64,000 nt of DNA from Membranipora membranacea. Its lineage: Eukaryota > Bryozoa > Gymnolaemata > Cheilostomatida > Membraniporidae. Position numbers and translations under genes: made by a program. The notes under the pieces were generated by a model. The model was not told the DNA's origin and did no database searches. It saw only the letters and a program-made list of their open reading frames with translations. Numbering within the stretch: the stretch's first letter is position 1; the number at the start of each line of letters is the position of its first letter. The DNA lies in assembly GCA_914767715.1 (NCBI GenBank), contig OU612070.1:27516025-27580024 (forward strand), given 5' to 3'. Of the stretch, positions 11,539 through 37,307 are shown piece by piece.

Positions 11539-13207
11539 TTTGGTGAGACCCAGCTAGAGCTAAGTCATAGACAGTGAAAGTTGATAGGTGAGTGAGGGGT
11601 GGTATGATTAAAACTTACACCTCAGTGGAAAAGTGAAGTGATAAGAAGTTAAAATAAGACTGCCAAACAAAAAATGTTCTATGATGAGTGTAACTAAATT
11701 TTGCACACAGCACTAAAATATGACAAGATAACTTTTAGCACTCACAATTGTTATATGGATGTGTTACATGAGTAAAAAATATCCAACGTTATTAGTGAGT
11801 TAGTGAATTGACTATACTTTTTAGTTATGTCATTAAAGTATTATTAACCTGTCAGCAGTATGTCACAGACTAAGCTATAAAACAATGAAATTAAATGTAA
11901 GCGTTGGAAATAAATATACCATTATTAAAAACTGGTATTAGAACTTACAGATAATATTATTACATTCAACAAAGGAGAAAAAATAGTTTCAGCCAAGCTC
12001 GGATTTACATTCTCTCTGAATAAACTTGGATAACTCCAAACTTTAAAATAATTTGATACACATCCTCACACCCCTCAGTATATGAATGACTCATCCAGTT
12101 TTAGTAAGACAAAAGTAAGTTCACATTTACCAATTAAGATCAAATTGAGTGGCAGTGTTTTCAAAACTTTAATACACTTCATTATTAAACACATGCTGTA
12201 AGAGAGAGCTTCTGTCACAAACTAAACATTAGTCCTCTTAGCAACACGTACCTGAGAGATGTAATATACCGCAGGAGAAGGTGGGCGCCTTCTTGCGCTT
12301 GATTGAAACAGCGAAATTGATGGCTAGCTAACACTTAACTCATTAAGTTATACAATCTTAGCTTGCCGGTGCTAGCTAATAATAAATCATCCTCCATCTA
12401 ATTATTACGGTAAAACCATTTACAGGTTTTATATAAAACAGTATACGATTTAGTTTATCATTTGTTTTATTTGAACATCTCAAAAAAGTAGTATTAGATT
12501 ATAACTTGTAATATTGCAAATAGTTATAGAATAAAACTATAAATTACAAGATAATAGATTATTATATAAAGCAGGAATCAAAAATTGACAAAACAGCTTG
12601 CTGTTTTTTCCAAGTGTGCACCAACAGCAACATACCAGAGTATTGGGATAAGAAATTCTTTATCCGCTCGCAGAATATAATAATTGTCTTTGTTAAACCA
12701 TAGCAGTGTTTTGTACAGAGTTTAAAACATGAGGGTACCCATATAATGTGAACAACCACAACATAAAATATGTTATAAATGTTGAAAATAAATTATTTAA
12801 TTTTTTGATTTTATAGAGTGGGCACAATGCGTTCTCATCTGATCCAAGTTGAAAATCATTTTGTGCCAAAAATCAAATTGAAGAATACACTTGATTCAAT
12901 TATATACAAGTGAGTGTCGCTGGCTTACAGCAAGCAGTAAGAAAAACAAGTCTGGCAAGCCAGTAACAGTAAATCTTATTGGCTAACGACAGTAACCAAT
13001 CACCAATCAGATCAGCAACCACTGGGAGTTATGTGCTCCTCAAATGCGCGTCAGAGGATAAAGTACATGAAAATCATTGATCGAGTACGAACCAATGGCA
13101 CAATTATAAATACTTAAAAAAAGCGAGCTGGCTGGCTAGACTGAGCTCTAGCACTTATAACCTAGCCTCGCTCTGACACGTATATATCTCATTACGTCGC
13201 TAACAGA

Positions 13208-25973
<12,766 letters not shown>

Positions 25974-27624
25974 GGTCACTAGTACTAAAAGTTATTAAAC
26001 ATAGGTGATTGATTTATCACTATATGACGTCCGGCGTTGTGTTATGAAAGTTGTTGATTTGAGTGGCCCTCCTCGACACAACTTAATAAATAAATAAATA
26101 AAATCCGTCTGAGATCACGATTGCACTATAATAAGATGATAGAATATCCTTCTAATAGAGCTCCTGGGCTATGCTGCTCTGCTGATCATTGAACTGTTGT
26201 CCTGGTGTCTGACCTAAGCGCCTTGTTGACAGCCAATATACGTAATGTCCGATTATATCAACCAGCTAGATTTTACTTGAGTTGCAAGGTTAACCCCTGA
26301 CTTTCTAATGCAATGTAATTGGCTTCTACAGATTGTATGTGAATTCTGTACTAGACTAATCCTTCTTTAATCCTTGGTCAATAACACTAATTTCTTCTTA
26401 CAACAGTTGTGCTGTATTCTGTAACTGCCGGCAATAACAAAACATCAATGTCAACAGATGTCAGTAGAATGAAATCCAGCCTCCTCTATTGTCTATAAAC
26501 CAGATGCTACGGTAGGTAGCGTTAGGATGAGCAGCTGAGCAGTTGTCTTTGAAAGTAAAAGTTTTCACACGTCGATCTGTCAGTTCAACTTGACACTCAA
26601 TGCAGTAAACAATAAATAATAAAAAACCTCAAAATACCAGAAAACAAGAATATGAGGTAAACTCTCCATCAAAATCAGACTTGCCAACAAACTTAGCAAG
26701 GAAACAGGAATTCCTAAATCAGGCTATTGCGACAACTAGTCATTATTATGGCAGGTCTGTTCATGGTTCAAAATAATGCCAACTCGCATCACATCTAATC
26801 AATGTAACCAATGAAATGATGGGCAATGTTCACAATTTTAAGGACAAACCATATTAATGAGCAAGTAACATCAAGATATCGTCAATGACTAGTATTTATA
26901 ATCTTTGATATCGTCACAGATATCTGTGTGAAACCTCCAGGGGGCCTGACTCTGATAGAAAGAATAGATATAGAAGTCAAAAGTTTATATACGACTGTGT
27001 CTATAGTTTAGATATAGTACTCTCTGCTTGGTTTCAAAGGATTCCTGGCTAGAGAGAGGTATGGAACTGTTAGTGATATTTACAAATCAGGCCAAAGTCA
27101 CAGCAAGATGATCCGGTGTCTGATGTGGTTGTCCGCGTCGGAGCTATTTATATATGGCTTGTATGTCAATAAGCACAAAACCATAGTGACCTTTGAAGGG
27201 AGGACGTAATGCAGTATGTTCGATATATTAGTCAAGACTCCAATTCTCACACAGAGGGCCCACATCCCCACAATCATCATAGCCTGCTGACAGCCAGATA
27301 TAACCTCACACCAGACTACAATCACTGTCTTTCCTACTCCTAAAATCTGCAACTCCAGTTTGAATTATAATAATTATACATACCAGCCAACTTTGAGTTA
27401 TCTTACTTCGATATTCTCCACTATCTTATAGTAAAACAACTCCAAATTACAACCACAAGATTTGAATGGACGCGCAAAAATGACAGCACTCCATTAATTA
27501 TTCCCAGGGTGGTATCCGGGTTAAAATACATTGACATGCTGATGGTGAATTCTCAACAAGACAGTAAGATTACTTTTTGTGAAGCCTTGAAAAAGCAGCG
27601 GTAAACAATATATGAATAATAATA

Positions 27625-27812
27625 GACATATACCGCATATAATAATATAGGCCTACATCTACTACATATGTCTATTAATGTACATATAATAATATAGGCC
27701 TACATCTACTACATAATATGTAATGTCTATTAATGTACATATAATAATATAGGCCTACATCTACTACATCTATTACATATGTCTATTAATGTACATATAA
27801 TGATACACACAT
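27625..27812. repeat. Irregular tandem repeat of about 47-55 bp
   Basis: Three copies of a unit containing AATATAGGCCTACATCTACTA; the AGGCCTAC words start at 27649, 27696 and 27751, alternating with GTCTATTAATGTACATATAA. Unit lengths differ by small insertions. Confidence 0.8.
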
Positions 27813-29529
27813 ACAACACCTCAGTACATGGACATTTCTCAAGACGACCCAGGAAGACTGCGGACAACACTGTTAGAGAGGTAAACACAGCCAGCGTATA
27901 TAGGAGTGGTTGAGTCAGAGATATTGATTATATAACATAGAAGTAACGCTTATGGCTACCAATACCCTTTATCTCCACAATGAAGTGGTCTCTAAGCAAG
28001 AGCAATCATTGAGACTCTGAGTCTGCTGAGTACAAGTATACACTGTATAAAATAATCTCAAGTTCCTGATTTCACCACACAAATATGCAGAGCTTAGATA
28101 ACAAAGTAAAACTGAAAACAACTTTGTGTAATCAAGAGACATCGGGCGAATTACGAGGTATTAGATAATTGCCAGGAAGCATCACATTTCCAAATATCTT
28201 GTAAGGGGATTACCAAATTTGTAAAGAAAATCAAATATTAACAATCACCAGCAACCAATCTCCGAGACTATTTGCCTATATGCTCCCATGACAGTTCAGG
28301 GTAGTGAGGATTTACAGCCATGGAAAAGGCATAGGTATACCTGTTTACTGAAATGAACATCAACACTGTCAAAGCTTACTATAATAGACGAACATCGAGT
28401 GTCTATACTCTTTACACGACATCCAACTAACGAGATTCCGAGCTCTAGGGCGGGAACGTCTTAGATACTCAGAATTTACAATCCATACCAGGTATCACAC
28501 TCACATCATATTAATTATATAAGTCATCTCAGTATCCCAGGGTTGAGTTGCCACCTTGTATTAACATTAATAATATTTTCCATCATTGCTTATATGAGCA
28601 GTAGTCCAACTGATTCTACTGTCAGCTTACAATGTCAATAATATCAACATCCATATAACATGGCTAATGATAACATACCTCCCTAGGCCTACTTGTCATT
28701 GACTAGTCATCTCCGGTAACGCTGAGTCAAACACAAGCTCAGTAAGTCAATATATTACATCAATGTTAGCAGCTTATTGACAGTAGGCTGTGAATCCCAG
28801 TCAGCACTGAGCGGTTTATTCCTTTTTCCTGGTGTAGGAGATGTACTGTAGTTTTCTTATGACTCAGTGTATAACATAGTATAACTAATCTTCCAATCAT
28901 ATGTCACTCTATGAGGACCTATCAGTCCGCTTTCTGTTCCAATGTTTAATTACAGCCCGCTGGGACCTTGAGTGGTTAGTGAAATAACAAACAATCTATA
29001 GGACCAGAAGCTAAGAGTGGTTGCGTCTTAGAGAGTACAGTTAAACTGAAAAGAGCAAGCAACTCCATTTAACAAACTCAATTGATGGCTAGCTTCATAT
29101 TCGTGCTTGAAATTGTTGGGACTCATGCTCATCAGGCACCAGATTTTAACACAAAATACTTTAGGAAGACACAAATTCAGATTGACTATACTTTATTTGT
29201 CACAATGAACTATCACTGCTGTACAAATAGCTGCTGGACACTAAGTCATTCATCTGGAATGAGTCATAGAGTGTTAAGTGGGAGAGACCGTACCTTTCTC
29301 ACACCCCCCCACACATAACATGACACAACCACTGATATATTACATTATCGAGTGATCAGCGTAAACGTTTTACTTCATCCATCCATGCATTCGATTCTCT
29401 GTCCAAACGACAGTTTGGGTAAACTGTGTTAGGACACTAATAACGGAGGTGCAGGGTGTGAGAATACTTTATACTATTTATACACTTATGGTACCTACGT
29501 ACCATAAACAAGCCTATCATTCCAACACC

Positions 29530-29845
29530 CACACAGCAATCAGTTACAGGGGGCGACTCCCTGCATCATCAGAGAAAGACGCCTGGATACCTGGTAATTA
29601 CTCATCGCTATCTGAACTACTAGAGGCCGGCACTGGTAAAAAAAATGTGTGGAAGGTGAACTTTGGTAATTTAGCATGGGTATAATATTGTATTAAATTC
29701 ATGTGTGGCACAGGGAGTAGCTATCCATGAAGAAACCATCAATTATTTTGTTGCTGATGAAAACAAGGAGTTGGTGAACATAAAACCTCAGTCTAAGACA
29801 TCTGGTAACAAAAAAGCTGCAGCTCAGTTCAAGTTGACCACCTGA
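29530..29845 (+). other. Unidentified coding-like segments, possibly two exons
   Basis: An open segment to 29680 ends FGNLAW before GTATAA, and another begins at 29721 after GTGTGGCACAG and runs in the same phase (GVAIHEETINYFVADENKEL) to a stop at 29840-29842. Residue composition looks coding and the phases agree, but I recognise no family and no convincing start. It could be a gene fragment or transposon remnant. Confidence 0.2.
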
Positions 29846-31459
29846 TCAAGACAATGTTTGAAGTTAAGAGAAATTCAAGTTGATCCAAATCAGCTTTTAT
29901 TAGTTGGAAAAACTATTCCAAGATTCAGCCTTTTTGCATAGGATTGAACTGTAAACGGTGAAACTTTCTTCCACCCAAGAAAGTGGGTAATTCTCCTTTT
30001 TTGGGCTGAAATGATCACTATGAGGGCATGAGCTATGTTAGATTACAACTAGCTTCATCCAATTGTGAGCTTGCAGCAGTCTGCCTTGAATTCAATGGAA
30101 AAGCTTCTATTTCCACTCTTCATTGATTAAAAAAAGAACCATTGCATTTGCATTGCATAGACATTATTGTCAGCTTTCCTCACAGGTCTTATGAAACTCA
30201 ACGAGAGATCGTACTACTTAAATTCACACTTATTGACAGGCAATTTTTTGACAGGGAGTCTGGTTCTTGACATATTACATGGTTACACTGTCTCTGCCAA
30301 TTGCAAAAAAAAGAATATCACCACTATGTTATCTTCTGGGATACACTATGGTCTTTTACTCCTCGCTATGATGTCCACCCCTCATGTTTCGGCAATGACT
30401 TTGTGCACGGTACGTGAATGATTATCCATAGCCAAGTATAGGCATTTCTACTTAAATGAGGTAACTCTTATCATCATCATAATCATCAAGCATACTACCA
30501 TCATCATGCACTTACATACTTGAGTCAACCAACTCAGTGCAATATTTTATTGGTGTGGCTTTTCCTGAACTGCATACAACTCACAACCAACCCTCACCTT
30601 GCTTTATCTCAGCTCACCCATTTTTGTTTTGAGGAAACTGAGGTAAGGCTACCCTCATTATCCACTCAACATACATCATATCATATTCACTCAGTCAAAC
30701 ACCAGCAGCTAAAAATATCTTATCTGTAAACATATCTCAATGGATTGAGATTGGTTATAAAATTATAAGTACTATAGTTGATTAATTAATCGAACATTCT
30801 TAAAATGATGATAGGCCAGTTAGCAGGTATGTTTAGTCTTTTGGCTAGGTCATAGGCACAAGAAGCTCATAAATTGACATAATAAAATAAATAATCACCA
30901 TCATATATTATTATAATATACATGAAAATTTTGAGGGCCTGTGGCCTAACCAAAAGAACACTGCACATACCTGTTTAATGGCCATATTTACTTTACTAGG
31001 CTTACCTTGAATAAGTTCTTGAGAATTCAACAAACATTTGTAGAATTAGATTATAGTCACAAAGGTATGCAGCCCTTTCCAGGGACTCGTAGGTTAGACA
31101 GCGCTCAGTTGTTGACTTTGATAATCACCTGTCTGAGAGAGGTTGACGTCACTGACCGGTGGTTGCCCTCGAGGTTCTCAAATTTGTTATTGTCTAAATT
31201 TTCAGGTTGTCAGATGACCTCTCCATACTAGATTTTTATAAAGCCCAATTTCTCAGGCGGAAATATAGGAATATATCACGAGTCAAACATTTTTTCAAAC
31301 AATACATTGATCTCTCATATAAAGTTGAAAGTAATTGATGAATCTTCACCATTTTATTGATGAGATATCAATGGTTGTCAGAGAAGCTGGAAAACAATTT
31401 TTCATATTGAACCAGGGAAAAAGTTTTAGAACTAGAATTATAATTTGATAAGCATCACC

Positions 31460-34400
31460 ATGTCAATGAAAGCTCTCCCCCTCCTGTTCATAAATCTTGG
31501 TGGTGAGATGATATACATCTTACACCAAAGACTTAATGCACAAAGTATAGATGGATCTAAAGCACAGAAAGGTAGGCCATGGTAATATATATATCCTGCA
31601 ATACATCATCATCATGTTATGCTTGTGTGTGTTCAATTTCATCATAAAATTAGGATTCTAAAACACTCAGTGACTGGCCAAGAATTAGCTGACTATTACT
31701 CATAGGAAGACAAGACAAGACACACTAAATCAATAGCATAGTGATAGAAAACACAATCTAACCTCTAACTCCTTGATCTAACCTCCATAACTTTTTAATA
31801 AAATTGGGAAAGATTATTGACCAGTCTGAGTCAGAGTCACAATGTGTTTGTGGTTTCAGTGCTTAATCTGCTCGGATGACTGAGGCAAGTAAAAAACGCC
31901 TTGCTTTAATCCATTAATTATTGGATCAAAGACAGATTATACAGCGATACGTGCAACATACTGGAAGAGCAAGGTTCATATCAGTTTTAGACAGATCAGT
32001 CCATACCATGGCCACAATCATCATGTAGCGAGTGCAAACCCAGAACCTTCAAAACCTAGTGCTGAATCCATGCGCTAACAACTTAGCCTCAAAATACGTC
32101 CATATCCTAATCTTAACCCTTTGTATGATCAATCATTTTCAATGCAGACAATGATTTTTGGGGATTTTCCTTAAAAAGGTCTATTACGATGGTGAAAATG
32201 GGCAAAGTGCAGCCAGCATCTACCAATGTTTGTATCATAACAGCAACATGCAGCCTTTGAAAGCTTGCCTTCAATCACACAGGCTAATGAAGCTAACATT
32301 GTAAGCTGAGTAAGCTCAGGTTTTGTTTTGCTAACATGCTTGGATTCTGACACTTTCACGGGTTGTCTGATTAAAAATTGAATCCAAATATATATCTGAG
32401 AACCAAACGCCCATTGGCTGAGTACATGTAATCTGGCTAACTGGCATTCATACAATACATGCACTCAGATAGGTTTAATACTGTCAATTTGAATCCGGTT
32501 TATCAAGGGACCTGTTGATACAGGGGCGTGTCAATCCTGGTGAAAGGCCATCTGCTTAATGTCTTCTGTTGTCTTTTACTTATAACCAACTCAAGGTGTG
32601 TGGTTAATTGGAGAGTTTGATGGGATAATCATATTCAGCTGAAACAAACTGTACTTATTTTATGAAAAGCCATTCAGAAAACAGATTTCGTCTCTGGAAT
32701 ATGAACACCTGATTATCTCAAATCTTTCTCTGGTATGGCCTGGAAAGTCATGGGATGTTTTAGTTACACCATTAAGAGCCCTCTTCGCAATTAAATATAT
32801 GTTCAGAAATTCATCTTGACCTCATGAGAAACACAGAAAGCCATGTGGACATTAGGCAGAAGTATAGTCATAACGTGATTTGTGTTGTTTTATGGACATG
32901 TTAGGCAGAAGTAGAGTCATTCCCTAATATAATAGATTTTTCGCCCATCTAGGATGAAGATTCCTTATAATAAATAACCATTATTGTTTGTTGCAGTGCT
33001 CAATGACATCATTAGCACCATGTACAACAAGCGTTACATGGATGAGATCTTCAAACCCCAGGAGCTACACTCAAAGAAGGCGATGAGAACGGTGTTTGAT
33101 AGATTGGCTCATGCCTCTATCATGAGGTTGAACGCGGCATCCATGGATAAGCTGTACGACCTGATGACGATGGCAGTCAAGTATCATGTTCTGTTGAGCA
33201 CCAGACCTCGGGACCTGCTGCTAGTCACCCTCAACCACCTAGACGGAATCAGGGCTATGGTGCAGAATCAGCCGCATGTCATCGCAACTCTTGATGATCT
33301 CTACAATAACCTGATCAAGGTCGGCCATATTGAAGAATAAAATATCACAAAGCTTCATTGGTCGTTTTTGATATCTGTGGATCAATCAGTTACTCATAGT
33401 AACGTAATGTGATATAATGATATGATTTTGGTTTGTCTAGGATATTCCCAGTTGCCTGAGTGTCTTATTCTACCGATGGGTGTAATTTCACTGCTTGTTC
33501 ACTGCTGAGCAATTTACATAGTTGCTATTTCTATTTTAGGCCTATGGTAAGATGGCTGATGGGGAGTTTCAGATTATCAGACAATCCTTGATGTCTTTCT
33601 TTCAGGATATGCATGTCAGGGTAAGGATAAAAGTTACAGAAAAACCTGAGGGCATACCCTTAATTTTACAAATGCATTTTATACATCTGTGTGTCCACTA
33701 GCTGAGGAGGTTTTCAGATATACAGACAAATACACTCAAAGTCCCTCTGCAACAGCCGGTAATCTACAATCAGTGTGTGAAAAAATGTTTCCCTCTTCAG
33801 TAGTTGGCCATTTTATTACCTAGGTGATAATTGTAGGCCGTAGATAATGATGAGACACCGGAAAGAACATGCTTCCTCCTTTGTGTAAACGTCATATTCT
33901 GAACACCGCATATACTCCCAGACATAAACCTATCACGAACCTACAGTCTTAAATTGAACTCGCTATACAAGATTGCAATGTTGGAATGGAATGAAAGTTA
34001 ATGATATTGAGCTTGATACAATGAGATCTTCAACTTAAATTCCCCTGCGTGTATGTTGAACAAATGGCGTTACCACTATTGCTATGGTTGAGGAAATTCA
34101 TATTACCCGATATATCTAGACAACATGGGGAGCACGCTTGCCCTGCTAGGAAAGCATAGTCTAGTTTACCGGCACTTCTCTTCGTATATCTTTGATTGGC
34201 CGAGTGTTTCTTTTACCTTCTAGTGGTCCTGGTTATTCACATGCGTGTGACATGTGATCTAGTGCATCAACCTCATTTGTCTGGCCGAGCATGGAATGGA
34301 ATCTTATTTTATTATGCGCATCTCAACTTATTCTTCATATAAATGAAAATAAAAATCAATAAAGCTGCCCTGGGTAATTATATACCGGCAGCCTCTAGTA

Positions 34401-36497
34401 ATGATGTAATCATAGAGTTAGAAAATATATAAACTATTAGAAAAAAATGTATATGTAAAAGCTGTGCGGACCAGACAAGTAAACATGGAATTAGGTATAG
34501 GTCAGTCAACCTCCAACTCGTATACAAACACCTTACTTCGTAGTAAACAATAATCTTTAACAGTTCGATGATACTCAGTGTTATTGTTGTGAATCTGACA
34601 GATGACAATGACCTTCACATTCAAAGCCGTAATTAAGCTAGCAGTCTCAAAATTGACACGGCATCTGAGGGTCTGAATGTTTTGTTGTTTGTGTAAAATG
34701 TTTAATATCCATGATGGAAAATTTTCTGCCGGGCGCTGTTTGGATGCAACTGGTTTGGCTGGTTGTGTATTGACTAACATATCTTCTCTGTAGGTGTCAA
34801 TATTCCTGAAGGAGGGGCAGCAGACACAGGATGGTAGATTTGTGCAGCACTCCGGCGGACCAGTCCCCCACGGCTTCAAGGTGCCAGGGAAGATTGTCCT
34901 GTACAGTGATAAGGGTGAAGTGAGGCAGTGTAAACAGTTTAATCCAGGTAAGTACCTGTCTGTCTGTTAGTTCTAAGTGAGCAGAAAACTCCTCACTGTG
35001 TAAGCGAGTCATAGGAAGGTTTTCCGTTTGCTGTACAAATTACAAATCATCCGCTCTTATGATACGCAGCTAATTATCAGATTTCGCGAATGAAGCTTTA
35101 AGATGATCCTAGGTTATCCATTTTTGTTTAATTTTTTTGGGGGACAGCTTTCCGCTCTCAAGACATTATAGAATTCAGCTGGCTGTAAAGTCAGCGATTC
35201 GTTATATCTATATGCCGAATAATGGTTCACTCAGTGCAACTTCTATCACCAGGTATTTGATTACATATGTTGACAGGATTCACCTATAAGGATGCACTAC
35301 CTGCAGGCTCCCTGGAGCTGAAGGGAGATAGAGTGACAAAACTCGGTACTAACATGTAAGTCACATGACCTACTATCATACTGTTATTCAATCAATAAAT
35401 AATAACAGAGATCATCGAATAAATTATAAAACCAGAAAGTTGATGCTCTGCTATTACTTCTGATGAAGTTATTAAAATAAGTGTTAGAGAGAGAGGAGAT
35501 CACTCTGATCGACTGCAATTCTTCTATGTAGATATAAAGGCTGATATTGAATTTTAAATAGAACATGTCTGAATATGCCGTCAGTGTCACCCGGAGAATA
35601 GTGTCACTCATATCTCTAGTCATATAGTCTGATGTTTAATATATATTCTGCAGGTACTCCACCACGCGTCCATCAGATACTGTCACTTCAGGTCTTAAGG
35701 CTCCAAATAAGGCGGCTACACCGCATCGCCCCACCACATCCTCAGATATAACAGTACCAGATCCTAATGCTAAGGCACAGCTGGACCTTCTGTGCAAGCT
35801 GATCGGCCCAAGTGTAGCAGGGAAACCTGACAGCTTTAGGATGAATCTATTTAATGATGACGAGGAGGAACAGTAAGTTATGTACTGTGTAGGACTAAGA
35901 ACCATAACTAGGTGGAGGGTGTTGGCTGTACTGCTGACTCTAAACCATTTGGTAGCTTGGGTCCCTTTTGCATTAAAACAAATGATAAATTTAATAGGAG
36001 ATGAAAAATTTAATGATGAGTTTACCATTACCAAAATTTTTGCTGGATAATTGAAGTGGTTCATTGTCAATGATAACTGAAAAGCTAGTCTGAGCCCCCC
36101 AGACTTTTGCCCCTCGCCCGACGGCCCCCCGGCGAGGGAAGCCAATGTGTCATTGTGTTATTAAATGACATGGTGCTTATCTGGTGCTGATTAATATGGG
36201 TGATAAGGTTAGTTTTGATATGCAAGTATCACCTATGTCTTAGTCATGTATTTCACCATGTTTTACTGCTGCCAAATCCAGCTATGTATCAAAACTACCT
36301 CTCAGTGTGGTGTTCTTCCCTGCAGGAATTACGTCTCTCCTATAGCTCAAATGGAGAATGAGGGTATAGAGTTTATGAACATAGACGCACGTAACCGCGG
36401 ACGTAATCAGTACCTGGACCAGGTGATGGGAGATCTAAACGTGAGCGGGGGAGCAGGCGGAGACGATGATCTACTCGACCTCATGGATAAAGCCTAA
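31460..36497 (+). CDS. OSCP1: Organic solute carrier partner 1
   Basis: Seven exons (31460-31571, 32997-33319, 33540-33620, 34794-34947, 35277-35355, 35654-35872, 36326-36497) join in phase to give 379 residues, the same length as the human protein. Conserved stretches include LPLLFINLGGEMIYILHQRL at the start, LNDIISTMYN, FKPQELHSKKAMRTVF, RLAHASIMRLN, SMDKLYDLMTMA, GEFQIIRQSLMSFFQD, LKGDRVTKLGTNMYS and, at the end, GDDDLLDLMDKA. The family is cytoplasmic, expressed in ciliated and testis tissues and reported to influence organic-solute transport; no catalytic motif is known. The start is the first ATG in the conserved N-terminus. The exon 2 donor (AAG|GTCGGC) is weak but is required by the family alignment. 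AATAAA at 37006-37011 may end the transcript. Confidence 0.95.
32027..32095 (-). repeat. Possible decayed tRNA-like SINE fragment in OSCP1 intron 1
   Basis: On the minus strand GTTAGCGCATGG is followed by GAAGGTTCTGGGTTTGCACTC, which resembles the order and spacing of the B-box region of the SINE near 5491 but with several changes. Weak evidence. Confidence 0.25.
36085..36138 (+). repeat. GC-rich dispersed repeat, copy 1 (OSCP1 intron 6)
   Basis: Starts CTAGTCTGAGCCCCCCAGAC and contains CGCCCGACGGCC. Two potential stems: GTCTG/CAGAC and CCTCGCC/GGCGAGG. About 88% similar to 56221-56268 and recognisable in reverse at 51904-51961. It stands out sharply from the AT-rich surroundings. Confidence 0.85.
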
Positions 36498-37307
36498 TGA
36501 CAGTCCTCTCACTAGAATGTAGTATTCAGTAAATCTCAGTATAACTGAGTCCATCTGGAGGTTAGGTTAGAGGGCACGTCTTAGTCCAAAATGCAATCAG
36601 GGTGGTCGATCATCAATATTTGTGATTGACTATCCAAAATATTACCCTATCAGATATTTACTCATTACCCTCTCTTTTGCTGTCCTACAATCATCCAGTA
36701 TTTTCTTTCATTCATGACAATGGCTGGTACTCTTGGAGACCAAATTATGCGGTAGTATTTTAGTAAAGATGGTAAATTATATAAGTCATGTACATCTATT
36801 TTACTTGTTTCCCTTTTCCAGTGTAATGTTGTCAGTAGACATATTTTGTGTTGTATACATATTGTAGCAGTGCAGGGCATCTGTGGCTCTTTCATCAAAT
36901 TATTTTTCTGTTTTATTTCCCTATCTCAGAATCAGCCGTCCAAATTTTCTGTAGTATTGAATCAGCACAAAAACGTCTGCTTCACATAAATGTATAAAAT
37001 ATGGAAATAAAACCAAACTTTATGGAAATTAAGATATATATATTTATGAGGTGTGATCACTAGGTGATAAAGAGCTTGCAGTCAGCACACAAAATAAACA
37101 GAAACACTATCATATAAAAAAAAACATTGAATTATGTCATGGTCTATTCTTTGCGGTTTTGGTCATCATGGTGTCTGTGGGGTAATTTTCTTTTCAAATA
37201 TAGTCATAGTTGTGCTAGGAATAGATTTGGGATACAGAATGGCAATATACAGATGATTAATAGCAGGTCGTCTTATGACTGATAACTGCAGACCTTCTTC
37301 TAGCTGA
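36498..37307. other. Tail-to-tail spacer between OSCP1 and LRRC74A-like gene
   Basis: 3' untranslated regions of both genes. AATAAA at 37006-37011 on the plus strand fits OSCP1. No other feature seen. Confidence 0.6.

Larger units (their letters stand above)
8472..13207. other. Long intergenic stretch between the GPCR and AKT
   Basis: No conserved gene recognised. It holds a 133-codon plus-strand frame at 9097-9498 (listed separately), a block near 10755-10995 resembling the upstream of GPCR copy A, and a single 20-nt copy of a hairpin arm at 11519-11538. The 5' end of the receptor transcript probably lies near 10780, where a GTACGTG donor is present on the minus strand. The rest is unremarkable AT-rich DNA. 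Confidence 0.5.
25974..31459. other. Long intergenic stretch between AKT and OSCP1
   Basis: Head-to-head spacer. It contains a repeat block at 27625-27812 and a coding-looking but unidentified pair of open segments at 29530-29845. CACAGATATCTGTG near 26915 is a 14-bp palindrome. No other gene is recognised. The promoters of both neighbours should lie here but show no motif I can name. Confidence 0.5.

Noticed and set aside
27098-27352. 84-codon minus-strand frame
   Set aside because: No family resemblance, no splice context, and an isolated frame in intergenic DNA.
35636-36145. 169-codon minus-strand frame in an OSCP1 intron
   Set aside because: It spans an OSCP1 exon and the GC-rich repeat on the opposite strand; it is a by-product of composition.
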